Shown here: one piece after another, positions 24,175-31,353 of the stretch | Position numbering within the stretch: the first letter of the stretch is position 1 | How the letters are laid out: every line of letters begins with the position of its first letter | NCBI RefSeq assembly: GCF_004216565.1 | Contig: NZ_SGWV01000008.1 | Coordinates: 434,001 to 498,000, forward strand | Length of the DNA: 64,000 nt | Reading direction: 5' to 3' | Source of the DNA: Sphaerotilus mobilis | GTDB taxonomy: Bacteria; Pseudomonadota; Gammaproteobacteria; Burkholderiales; Burkholderiaceae_C | The notes under the pieces: model-generated | The model's database searches: none | What the model saw: the letters and a program-made list of their open reading frames with translations, nothing else | Told to the model about the DNA's origin: nothing | Position numbers and translations under genes: made by a program

Positions 24175-25902
24175 TCAGCCCAGCGTCTCGGGCGCCAGCG
24201 CCATCACGGCCTGGTGGTGGGTCAGGTGGACCGAGTGGACCTGGTCCTTCAGGAAGTGCGTGGTCTGCAGCCGGTCCATCACCGGGCCCTTGACCTCGCT
24301 GAGCGACAGCGCGATGCCGGCCTCCTTCAGACGGTGGGCGATGGCTTCGAGGCTTTCGAGCGCGCTGGCATCGATGTCGTTGATCGCCGAGCACTGCAGC
24401 ACCAGATGGACCATGGCCGGGTGCTGCGCGACGGCGTCGTTGATGCGGTCTTCCAGCACCCGGGCGTTGGCGAAGTACAGGCTCTCGTCGACCCGCAGGC
24501 TGACCAGCCGCTCGCTGGTGCGCACCGCGTGGCGCTGCACGTTGCGGTAGTGCTCGGTGCCGGGCACCAGCCCGACCTCGGCGATGTGCGGCCGGCTGCT
24601 GCGCCACAGGTGCAGGGCCAGCGAGACGCCGACGCCGACCATCAGCCCGGTTTCGACACCCGTTGCCAGCGTGGCCAGCAAGGTCGCCGCGACGGCCGCG
24701 AAGTCGGCCTTTGAATAGGCCCAGGTGCGCGCGAGGATGCCCAGGTCGACCAGCGACAGCACGGCCACCACGATGGTCGCGGCCAGCGTCGCCTGCGGCA
24801 GGAAATAGAGCGCGGGCGTCAGCAGCAGCGAGGCCAGCAAGATGCCGACCGCCGTGTAGACGCCAGCGGCCGGCGTGCGCGCACCGGCGTCGAAGTTGAC
24901 GACCGACCGCGAGAAGCCACCCGTCACCGGGAAGCCGCCGGTCAGGGCCGCGCCAACGTTGCTGGCACCGAGCGCCACGAGTTCCTGGTCCGGTGTGATG
25001 CGTTCACGCCGCTTGGCCGCCAGGGTCTGGCCCACCGACACCGACTCGACAAAGCCGACCACACCGATCAACAGCGCGGGCATCGCCAGTTCGCGCCACA
25101 GCGCCATGTCCAAGCTTGGCAGCGTCAGTGGCGGCAGGCCCTGCGGGATGCTGCCCACGACCTTGACGCCGGACTGCTGCCAGTCCAGCGCCCAGGTCAG
25201 GCCGGTGGTGACGGCAATCGCCGCCACCGGACCGGCCTTGGCCACGACATCGGCCAGCAAGGGCCCCAAGCCCCAGCGCCGCAGCAGCGGCTTGAGCTGG
25301 CGGCGGGTCCAGAACAACCAGACCATGGCGGCCACGCCGATCCCCAGCGTCAGCAGGTGCGTGTGCGGTGCCTGGGCGACCAACGCGGTGAGCAATTCGA
25401 GCAGGTCATGCCCGCTGGCCGACACGCCCATCAGCGTCTTCATCTGGCTGGCCGCGATGATCAGCGCCGAGGCGCTGATGAAGCCCGAGATCACCGAATG
25501 GCTCAGGAAGTTGGCCAGGAAGCCGAGCTTGAACAAGCCCATCGCCAGCAGCATCAGACCGGACACGAAGGCCAGCGTGATCGCGGCCTGCCAATAGGCC
25601 GGCGTGCCGACCGCGAAGCTTGAACCGAGGCCGCCGATCGCGGTGGCGGTCATCAGCGAGGCCACGGCCACCGGCCCGACCGCCAGCGCGCTGCTGGTGC
25701 CCAGCAAGGCGTAGAGCAGCAAGGGCGCGACGCTGGCGTACAGGCCGACCTCGGCCGGCAGCCCCGCCAGCAGCGCATAGGCCAGGCTCTGTGGGATCAG
25801 CATGATCGTCACGATCAGGGCCGCCACGCCGTCGCTCACCAGCGTGGCGCGGTCGTAGCGACGACCCCAATCGAGGATGGGCAGCGTCGGCAGCCAGCTC
25901 AC
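24175..25902 (-). CDS. SulP-family anion permease with STAS domain
   Basis: A SulP/SLC26 transporter of 575 residues, moving sulfate or another anion across the inner membrane. It has about twelve to fourteen membrane segments to residue 420, with IMLIPQSLAYALLAGLPAEVGLYAS as the signature, ATAIGGLGSSFAVGTPAYWQ and GGFPVTGGFSRSVVNFDAGARTPAAG in the core. A STAS domain follows (about 450-560), with LQCSAINDIDASALESLEAI. The start is a GTG 2 nt after the preceding stop. It ends the sulfide/persulfide operon, so exporting or importing sulfur oxyanions produced there is the likely role. Confidence 0.92.
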   Translation of the reverse strand: MSWLPTLPILDWGRRYDRATLVSDGVAALIVTIMLIPQSLAYALLAGLPAEVGLYASVAPLLLYALLGTSSALAVGPVAVASLMTATAIGGLGSSFAVGTPAYWQAAITLAFVSGLMLLAMGLFKLGFLANFLSHSVISGFISASALIIAASQMKTLMGVSASGHDLLELLTALVAQAPHTHLLTLGIGVAAMVWLFWTRRQLKPLLRRWGLGPLLADVVAKAGPVAAIAVTTGLTWALDWQQSGVKVVGSIPQGLPPLTLPSLDMALWRELAMPALLIGVVGFVESVSVGQTLAAKRRERITPDQELVALGASNVGAALTGGFPVTGGFSRSVVNFDAGARTPAAGVYTAVGILLASLLLTPALYFLPQATLAATIVVAVLSLVDLGILARTWAYSKADFAAVAATLLATLATGVETGLMVGVGVSLALHLWRSSRPHIAEVGLVPGTEHYRNVQRHAVRTSERLVSLRVDESLYFANARVLEDRINDAVAQHPAMVHLVLQCSAINDIDASALESLEAIAHRLKEAGIALSLSEVKGPVMDRLQTTHFLKDQVHSVHLTHHQAVMALAPETLG

Positions 25903-25904
25903 CT

Positions 25905-27572
25905 TCAGCCCACCTGCTCAGGTTGGGCCAGCCACTCGCGGCCCTTGAGCATGGCCTGCCAGTAAAGCGGCGGCAGGATGCGTTCCTTGAGCCACCAGGC
26001 CAGCCGCGACGGCTGGGTGCCGTCGATCAGCCAGGCCGGGAAGCTGGGGGCGACCTTGCCGCCATAGGTGAACTCGGCCAGCACGATCTTGCCGCGCTCG
26101 ACCGTCAGGGGGCAGGAGCCATAGCCGTCGTAGGCGGCATCGCCTTTGAGCACGCCGCGCGCGACCAGCAGGTTGTGCGCGACCACCGGTGCCTGCTTGC
26201 GGGCCGCCGCCGCCGTCTTGGCGTTGGTGGTGTTGCCCACGTCGCCGAGCGCGTAGACATCGGCATGGACCTTGTGGCGCAACGTGGCCGCATCCACATC
26301 GACCCAGCCGGCCGCATCGGCGAGCGGGCTGACGCGGATGAAGTCCGGTGCGCGCTGGGGCGGCACCACGTGCAGCATGTCGAATTCCTTGACCACGCTC
26401 TCCTTCGTGCCATCGGGCAGGGCGCGCGTGAAGGTGGCGCGGCGGGCCGGGCCGTCGACGGCCGTCAGGGTGTGGCCGAAGTTCAGGTTGACGCCATAGA
26501 GCTCGATGTACTTCATCAGCGCCGGCACGTAGTCGGCCACGCCGAACAGCACCGCGCCGGCGTTGCAGAAGTCGATCTCGATCGCATCGAGCACACCGTT
26601 GCGGCGCCAGTGGTCGGCCGACAGGTACATCGCCTTCTGCGGCGCGCCAGCGCACTTGATCGGCATCGGCGGCTGCGTGAAGACCGCGCGGCCACGGTGC
26701 AGCTGCTGCACGAGGTGCCAGGTGTAGGGCGCCAGGTCATAGCGGTAGTTGGAGGTCACGCCATGGCGGCCCAGCGTGTCGCTCAGGCCCTCGATCGCGC
26801 CCCAGTCCAGCTTGAGGCCCGGGCAGACCACCAACTGCTCGTAGGTCACGACCCGGCAACCGTCGAGGATGACCGCATGGCGCTCGGGCTCGAAGGCGGC
26901 CACGGCCGACTTGATCCACTTCACGCCGCGCGGCAGCACGCTGGCCATGGTGCGTGCGGTGGTGGCGGCGTCGAACACGCCGCCGCCCACCAGGGTCCAG
27001 CCCGGCTGGTAGTAGTGCACGTCGGCCGGATCGATGATGGCGATGTCCAGGTCCGGCTGGCGGGCCAACAGGCTCGACGCCACCGAGATGCCGGCCGCCC
27101 CGCCACCGACGATGACGATGGCGTGTTTTGCATCAGCCACCTCGACGGGCGTGCGTCCGCCGTTGAGGATGCGGCGCACGACACCCTTGAGGTCAAAGCC
27201 GGCCTTGCCCGCGCCTTCGACCAGTTCAGCCATGGGCCGCTGGCTGGCTTGCGACAGCGCCCACATCGTCACCGAACGCATGCCGCTGCGGCAGTAGGCG
27301 AACACCGGCTTGGGGCTGGCGGCCAGCAACTCACCGAAGGCCTGCCCCTGCTCGTCGGTGACCTTGCCGGAGATGGCCGGCAGGTGGTGCGTGGTCAGTC
27401 CGAAGTCGCGTGCCCGGGTCTCGATCTCGGACCAGTTCGGCTGGTCCCCAGCCTCGCCGTCCGGCCGGTTGCAGATCAGCGTGCGGTAGCCGGCTTCGGC
27501 GATCGCCTTGACGTCGTCGACGGTGATCTGTCCACCCACGCCGATGTCGCGGCGCAGCTTCTTGATGTCCAT
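25905..27572 (-). CDS. DUF442 phosphatase-like domain fused to sulfide:quinone oxidoreductase-like flavoprotein
   Basis: A two-domain protein of 555 residues. Residues 1-110 are the DUF442/Blh-type domain (MDIKKLRRDIGVGGQITVDD, then VFAYCRSGMRSVTMWAL with a rhodanese/PTP-like active cysteine). From about residue 148 a flavoprotein begins (HAIVIVGGGAAGISVASSLLAR) with the sulfide:quinone oxidoreductase landmarks HYYQPGWTLVGGG, PPMPIKCAGAPQKAMYLSAD and ALGDVGNTTNAKTAAAARKQAPVVA. It should oxidise sulfide to persulfide or polysulfide at the membrane and pass electrons to quinone, with the N-terminal domain perhaps handling the persulfide. Good ribosome binding site (GAGGAGA). It lies in an operon with two persulfide-processing metallo-beta-lactamase proteins. 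Confidence 0.9.
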   Translation of the reverse strand: MDIKKLRRDIGVGGQITVDDVKAIAEAGYRTLICNRPDGEAGDQPNWSEIETRARDFGLTTHHLPAISGKVTDEQGQAFGELLAASPKPVFAYCRSGMRSVTMWALSQASQRPMAELVEGAGKAGFDLKGVVRRILNGGRTPVEVADAKHAIVIVGGGAAGISVASSLLARQPDLDIAIIDPADVHYYQPGWTLVGGGVFDAATTARTMASVLPRGVKWIKSAVAAFEPERHAVILDGCRVVTYEQLVVCPGLKLDWGAIEGLSDTLGRHGVTSNYRYDLAPYTWHLVQQLHRGRAVFTQPPMPIKCAGAPQKAMYLSADHWRRNGVLDAIEIDFCNAGAVLFGVADYVPALMKYIELYGVNLNFGHTLTAVDGPARRATFTRALPDGTKESVVKEFDMLHVVPPQRAPDFIRVSPLADAAGWVDVDAATLRHKVHADVYALGDVGNTTNAKTAAAARKQAPVVAHNLLVARGVLKGDAAYDGYGSCPLTVERGKIVLAEFTYGGKVAPSFPAWLIDGTQPSRLAWWLKERILPPLYWQAMLKGREWLAQPEQVG

Positions 27573-27655
27573 GGTGTTGTCTCCTCGTGAGGCTCTTGCT
27601 TGTTTTTGCTGGCGTGTGCCTGGGCTTGTATGACCAAGGCGCGCCGCAGGTCGGC

Positions 27656-28657
27656 TCAGACCGCGTTCAGCGGGATCTTGATGTAGCGCACGCCGTTGTC
27701 CTCAGGCTCAGGCAATGAGCCTGCGCGCATGTTGACCTGCACCGACGGCAGGATCAGCACCGGCATGTCCAGCGTCGCATCACGGGCGCTGCGCATCGCC
27801 ACGAAGGCGTCCTCGCTGATGCCATCGCGCACATGGATGTTGTGGGCCCGTTCATCGGCCACCGTGCTGATGTACTGCACCTCGCGCCCGCCGGGCTGGT
27901 AGTCGTGGCACATGTAGAGCCGGGTCTGCGGCGGCAGGCTCAGCACCTTGTTGATCGAGCGGTAGAGCGTGCGCGCATCGCCGCCGGGGAAGTCGCAGCG
28001 GGCGGTGCCGTAGTCGGGCATGAACAGCGTGTCACCGACGAAGGCGACGCGGTCTTCACCGGCCTCCACCACATAGGTCATGCAGGCCGGCGTGTGGCCG
28101 GGCGTGTGCAGCGCACGCGCTGGCAGTCCACCGATCGCGAAGGTCTCGCCATCGGCGAACAGGTGGTCGAACTGGCTGCCGTCGCGGGCAAAGGACGCGT
28201 CCGCGTTGAACAGGCCACCGAACACCTTCTGCACCGTGCGGATGTGGTCGCCAATGGCGATGCGACCGCCCAGGTGCTGCTTCAGATAGGGCGCGGCCGT
28301 CAGGTGATCGGCATGCACATGGGTCTCGAGGATCCAGTCGACCTGCACATCAAGTGCGCGGACACGCGCGATCAGCGCATCGGCGCTGGCGGTGCGGGTG
28401 CGGCCGGACTTGGGGTCGTAGTCCAGCACGCTGTCGACGATCGCTGCACGGCGCGTCTCGCGGTCAATGACCAGGTAGCTGACGGTCCAGGTGGCGGCGT
28501 CGAAATGACCTTCGACCAGAAGGCGGGTGACGGGGCTGGCCGCGGTGTGGGCGGCAGTGTGGGCGACAGGGAGGGCGACAGGGAGGGCGACAGGGAGGGC
28601 GACAGGGAGGGCGACAGGGAGGGCGACAGGGAGGGCGACAGGGAGGGCGGACGACAT
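27656..28657 (-). CDS. Blh-type metallo-beta-lactamase protein with N-terminal ALPV repeat
   Basis: A metallo-beta-lactamase fold protein of 333 residues of the persulfide dioxygenase-like (Blh) group. Metal ligands are visible in ETHVHADHLTAAPYLK, ALHTPGHTPACMTYVV, FVGDTLFMPDYGTARCDFPGGDAR and LYMCHDYQPGGREV. It probably oxidises glutathione persulfide to sulfite. The first 31 residues are MSS followed by seven exact ALPV units, encoded by a 12-bp tandem repeat, then AHTAAHTAAS, before the normal family start. The ATG has AGGAGC 6 nt upstream, so the repeat is translated. It could act as a crude hydrophobic leader or be functionless. An AT-rich candidate operator lies 24 nt upstream. Confidence 0.9.
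   Translation of the reverse strand: MSSALPVALPVALPVALPVALPVALPVALPVAHTAAHTAASPVTRLLVEGHFDAATWTVSYLVIDRETRRAAIVDSVLDYDPKSGRTRTASADALIARVRALDVQVDWILETHVHADHLTAAPYLKQHLGGRIAIGDHIRTVQKVFGGLFNADASFARDGSQFDHLFADGETFAIGGLPARALHTPGHTPACMTYVVEAGEDRVAFVGDTLFMPDYGTARCDFPGGDARTLYRSINKVLSLPPQTRLYMCHDYQPGGREVQYISTVADERAHNIHVRDGISEDAFVAMRSARDATLDMPVLILPSVQVNMRAGSLPEPEDNGVRYIKIPLNAV
28561..28649. repeat. In-frame coding tandem repeat, 12-bp unit x7
   Basis: Seven identical copies of GGGCGACAGGGA (plus-strand reading) and a partial eighth encode (ALPV)7 at the N terminus of the Blh-type protein. More diverged units continue further into the gene. Copies are exact to the base, so the array is probably young and variable in number. 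Confidence 0.92.
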
Positions 28658-28680
28658 GAGGGGCTCCTGGACAATCAGAC

Positions 28681-28705
28681 GTTATATTCGCATAAACTGA
28701 TATTT
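28681..28705. promoter_or_regulatory. AT-rich candidate operator upstream of the Blh-type gene
   Basis: Read on the minus strand this 25-mer shares ATATCAG-N3-ATG-N3-ATAT with the site at 30889-30913 (16 of 25 positions). Both lie upstream of leftward genes of the sulfur operon and are the only AT-rich patches nearby. An ArsR-type repressor such as BigR is a likely binder, but no such gene is in the window. Confidence 0.5.
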
Positions 28706-28821
28706 AGAGCGAGTGGGCACAAGCGCAGATCGTCTTGCCGTTCAACGCCCATCCACCTCGGGCATCTGGCGATGAGCCCGAACACCCCCCGTTCGACCCC
28801 CCACCCGCCGCCCCACGCGGC

Positions 28822-29904
28822 TCAATCGCCCGAGCCAACGACCGGATGACCCTGCCCGCGCCAGCGCAGCAGGCCGCCCGCGAGGTTGGCGACGCGGCTC
28901 AGGCCTGCCTTCTGCAGCAGCACGGCAGCCTGGGCCGAACGGGCGCCTGATCGGCAGACGGTGACCACCGGCCGGGCCGCATCAAGCTCGGCCACACGTG
29001 CGGGCAATTCACCAAGCGGCAGGTTGATCGAGCCGGCGATGTGGCCCAGGGCATCGGCGTGCTCGCCCACCTCGCTGGCCTCCCGCACGTCGACCACCTG
29101 CACCAGCGGGCCGAGGTCTTCCAGCACAGCCGGCTGGACCTCCCAATAGCCGCCGAAGGCCCAGGTCAGCGAGGCCCAGTCCGGATCGGCCGGCGGCTGG
29201 CGTTCGCCTTCGGGTCGACCGCACTGCAGGTTGGCCGGCACCGCCACCGCCATCTGCTTGGGGTGCGGCAAGGCCAGGTTGAGCATGTGGCCGGTGAAGT
29301 CGCCTTCGCTGGCATCACCGCCCAGGCGCGGGTTGAGGCGGCGCTCTTCGGCGACGCTGCTGACCGACAGGCCGCGGTAGTCGTGGCCGGGGTAGATCGC
29401 GCAGTCGTCGGGCAGGCTCAGCAACTGCTCATGGACCGAGCGGTAGAGCCGCTGCGGGCTGCCCTGCTGGAAGTCGGTGCGGCCACAACCGCGGATCAGC
29501 AGCGCGTCACCGGTGAAGACCATCGAGCGGTCGTCCAGCACGTAGCTCAGGCAACCATCGGTGTGGCCCGGTGTGGCGCGCACCTCCAGCCAGCGGGTGC
29601 CCAAGCTGATGCGCTCGCCGTGGCGCAGCGCCAGGTCGGTCCCGGCCGCGCCAGCCACCGCCGCAACCGCGATGCGGCTGCCCAGTCGTTCGCGCAGCAA
29701 CCAGGCGGCGGTGACATGGTCGGCATGCACGTGGGTGTCGAGCGTGGCCACCAGGCGCAGACCCAGCTCGCGCAGCAGCGTCGTGTCGCGCCGCAGTTGC
29801 TCAAAGACCGGATCGATCAGCACCGCCTCGCCGCTGTCGCGGTCGGCCAGCAGGTAGGTGTAGGTCGACGAGGTGGTGTCGAAGAGCTGGCGGAAGATCA
29901 GCAT
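28822..29904 (-). CDS. Persulfide dioxygenase-rhodanese fusion
   Basis: A two-domain enzyme of 360 residues. The N-terminal ETHE1-type persulfide dioxygenase (1-245) shows MLIFRQLFDTTSSTYTYLLAD, TLDTHVHADHVTAAWLL, RATPGHTDGCLSYVL, FTGDALLIRGCGRTDFQQG and IYPGHDYRG, the mononuclear iron site. A rhodanese domain (about 255-355) ends with TVCRSGARSAQAAVLL, containing the active cysteine. The dioxygenase oxidises glutathione persulfide to sulfite, and the rhodanese can make thiosulfate or regenerate persulfide. The start is the ATG before LIFRQ with CAGGAGC 6-7 nt upstream; an open frame upstream is not protein-like. It is the catalytic core of the sulfur operon. Confidence 0.93.
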   Translation of the reverse strand: MLIFRQLFDTTSSTYTYLLADRDSGEAVLIDPVFEQLRRDTTLLRELGLRLVATLDTHVHADHVTAAWLLRERLGSRIAVAAVAGAAGTDLALRHGERISLGTRWLEVRATPGHTDGCLSYVLDDRSMVFTGDALLIRGCGRTDFQQGSPQRLYRSVHEQLLSLPDDCAIYPGHDYRGLSVSSVAEERRLNPRLGGDASEGDFTGHMLNLALPHPKQMAVAVPANLQCGRPEGERQPPADPDWASLTWAFGGYWEVQPAVLEDLGPLVQVVDVREASEVGEHADALGHIAGSINLPLGELPARVAELDAARPVVTVCRSGARSAQAAVLLQKAGLSRVANLAGGLLRWRGQGHPVVGSGD

Positions 29905-29938
29905 GGCGGTGCTCCTGGGTGATCTGACTGAGGTGGCT

Positions 29939-30379
29939 TCAGCGGGCCAGCCAACGGTCATGCACCAGCATGCCGGCCAGCATCGCGACGATGAAGATCC
30001 AGGCCGACGACAAGCCCGAGCCCGCCGCCACGATGGCCGGCCCCGGGCAGAAGCCACCGACGCCCCAGCCGGCACCGAACAAGACGCCGCCGATCAGCAG
30101 GCGGGCGTCGATCACCGTGCTGCTGGGGATCTCCATCGGGTCGCCACTGAGCGAACGGCTGCGCCGACGGGCAGCGGCGAAGGCGAACACGCCCACGGCG
30201 ATGGCCCCGCCCATGACAAAGGCGAGGCTGGGGTCCCAGGCACCGGCCAGATCGAGGAAGGCCTTGACCTTGGCCGGATCGGTCATGCCGCCGGCGATCA
30301 GGCCGAGCCCGAAGAGCAGGCCGGACAGCAGCGCGTAGACATGGCGCAGGGTTGGGTTGGGGTGCTTCAGGGTGTTCAT
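29939..30379 (-). CDS. YeeE/YedE-family half transporter, second copy
   Basis: A small membrane protein of 146 residues with about four membrane helices and the DUF395 (YeeE/YedE) motif GGVLFGAGWGVGGFCPGPAIVAAGSG, whose cysteine belongs to the sulfur-relay path seen in thiosulfate transporters of this family. It pairs with the next half-size gene upstream; together they make the equivalent of one full-length YeeE. The C terminus is HDRWLAR. The likely task is uptake or release of thiosulfate or a persulfide compound for the operon enzymes. Confidence 0.88.
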   Translation of the reverse strand: MNTLKHPNPTLRHVYALLSGLLFGLGLIAGGMTDPAKVKAFLDLAGAWDPSLAFVMGGAIAVGVFAFAAARRRSRSLSGDPMEIPSSTVIDARLLIGGVLFGAGWGVGGFCPGPAIVAAGSGLSSAWIFIVAMLAGMLVHDRWLAR

Positions 30380-30398
30380 GTCGTGCTTCCTTGCAGAC

Positions 30399-30845
30399 TC
30401 AGCCGACCAGATGGCGCAGCACGTAGACGGTCACGAAGCCCGCGCCCATGAAGGCCAGCACATTGGCCAGCGAGCGCAGCGACAGGCGGCTGAGACCACA
30501 CACGCCATGGCCGCTGGTGCAGCCGTTGCCCATGCGCACGCCCACGCCCACCAGCAGCCCGGCGACCGCCAGGCCCGCCATGCCCACATCGACGCTGGCC
30601 GCCGGCAGCGGCGCCACCATCTGCCACAACCAGGGCGCCAGCAGCAGGCCGAGGATGAACACCAGTCGGGTGCTTTCCGGCCGCAAGGACCGGCCACTGG
30701 TGAGCGCCCGCAAGGGGCTGGCCACGATGCCGGCGATGCCCGCGATGCGGCCATTGCCGATCAGGAACAGGGCCGATGCCAGGCCGATCAGCAGGCCGCC
30801 GATCAACGAGGCCCAAGGGGTGAAGGTGTCCCAGGCGATGGTCAT
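30399..30845 (-). CDS. YeeE/YedE-family half transporter, first copy
   Basis: A small membrane protein of 148 residues, the first gene of the sulfur operon. It has about four helices and the motif GVGVRMGNGCTSGHGVCGLSRLSLRSL, the cysteine-containing DUF395 signature. The ATG at 30845 follows GGAGA at 8 nt. It ends 20 nt before the second half transporter, whose own DUF395 motif differs (GFCPGP), so the pair are complementary halves and not recent duplicates. An AT-rich candidate operator and a TATAAT promoter element lie upstream. Confidence 0.88.
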   Translation of the reverse strand: MTIAWDTFTPWASLIGGLLIGLASALFLIGNGRIAGIAGIVASPLRALTSGRSLRPESTRLVFILGLLLAPWLWQMVAPLPAASVDVGMAGLAVAGLLVGVGVRMGNGCTSGHGVCGLSRLSLRSLANVLAFMGAGFVTVYVLRHLVG

Positions 30846-30888
30846 GCAGAGGTCTCCAGGTCTGGCGCCACCGTGCCGGCTGCGCCGC

Positions 30889-30913
30889 ATATATCAGAGA
30901 ATGATTATATGTA
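30889..30913. promoter_or_regulatory. AT-rich promoter/operator of the sulfur operon
   Basis: An imperfect palindrome (CATATA and TATATG arms) in otherwise GC-rich DNA, 44-68 nt upstream of the first half transporter. On the minus strand it contains TATAAT, a perfect -10 box. It resembles the site at 28681-28705, so the same regulator could control both promoters. Confidence 0.55.
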
Positions 30914-30968
30914 GAACCTGGCGTCCTCGCCTGGGTTTGCGCCGTCTCAAGGACGGGCGCAGCGCAGA

Positions 30969-30994
30969 GGCCCCATCAGGGCGCTGATGGGGCC
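30969..30994. terminator. Hairpin terminator overlapping the end of the cytochrome c gene
   Basis: A perfect 11-bp stem (GGCCCCATCAG/CTGATGGGGCC) with a GGCG loop. The stop codon of the cytochrome gene lies inside the stem, so the last codons double as terminator. Confidence 0.75.
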
Positions 30995-31353
30995 GGCGCC
31001 GCCGTCGGTGGCGCGGCCTGCGCAGCCACCGCCCAGCCATTGACCGAGCCGATGTAGGCCCAGAGCTGGTTGAGCTGTCCTGGCTTGAGCGTGCCGCCCC
31101 AGGCGGGCATGGCGCGCACGCCCTGCAGGACCGACCGGTCGAAGCGTTCCCTGTCGTGCGCAGGGAAGGTGCGCAGGTCAAAGCCGATGCCGTTGGTCGC
31201 CAGGTTGATGCCGTGGCAGCGCTGGCAGGACATGACATAGACGCGCCGGCCGGCCTCGGCCTGTTCGGCCGGTGTGGCCGGGCCGGCCGTCTGGGCCTGC
31301 CCGTTCGTGGCCAGCAGCACCAGGCTGCTGGCCAGGAGGAGCGCCAACCTCAT
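30976..31353 (-). CDS. Periplasmic c-type cytochrome of the PQQ dehydrogenase
   Basis: A small monohaem cytochrome c of 125 residues. A signal peptide (MRLALLLASSLVLLATNGQA) precedes the mature protein; the haem site is VMSCQRCHGINL and a methionine ligand candidate is VRAMPAWGG. The C terminus is alanine/proline-rich. Its ATG overlaps the stop of the PQQ dehydrogenase gene (ATGA), so it is the likely direct electron acceptor of that enzyme in the periplasm. Confidence 0.92.
   Translation of the reverse strand: MRLALLLASSLVLLATNGQAQTAGPATPAEQAEAGRRVYVMSCQRCHGINLATNGIGFDLRTFPAHDRERFDRSVLQGVRAMPAWGGTLKPGQLNQLWAYIGSVNGWAVAAQAAPPTAAPAPSAP

Noticed and set aside
28561-28649. Possible CRISPR or promoter repeat region
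   Set aside because: The repeats are 12 bp, contiguous and in frame after a good start codon, so they are part of a coding region.
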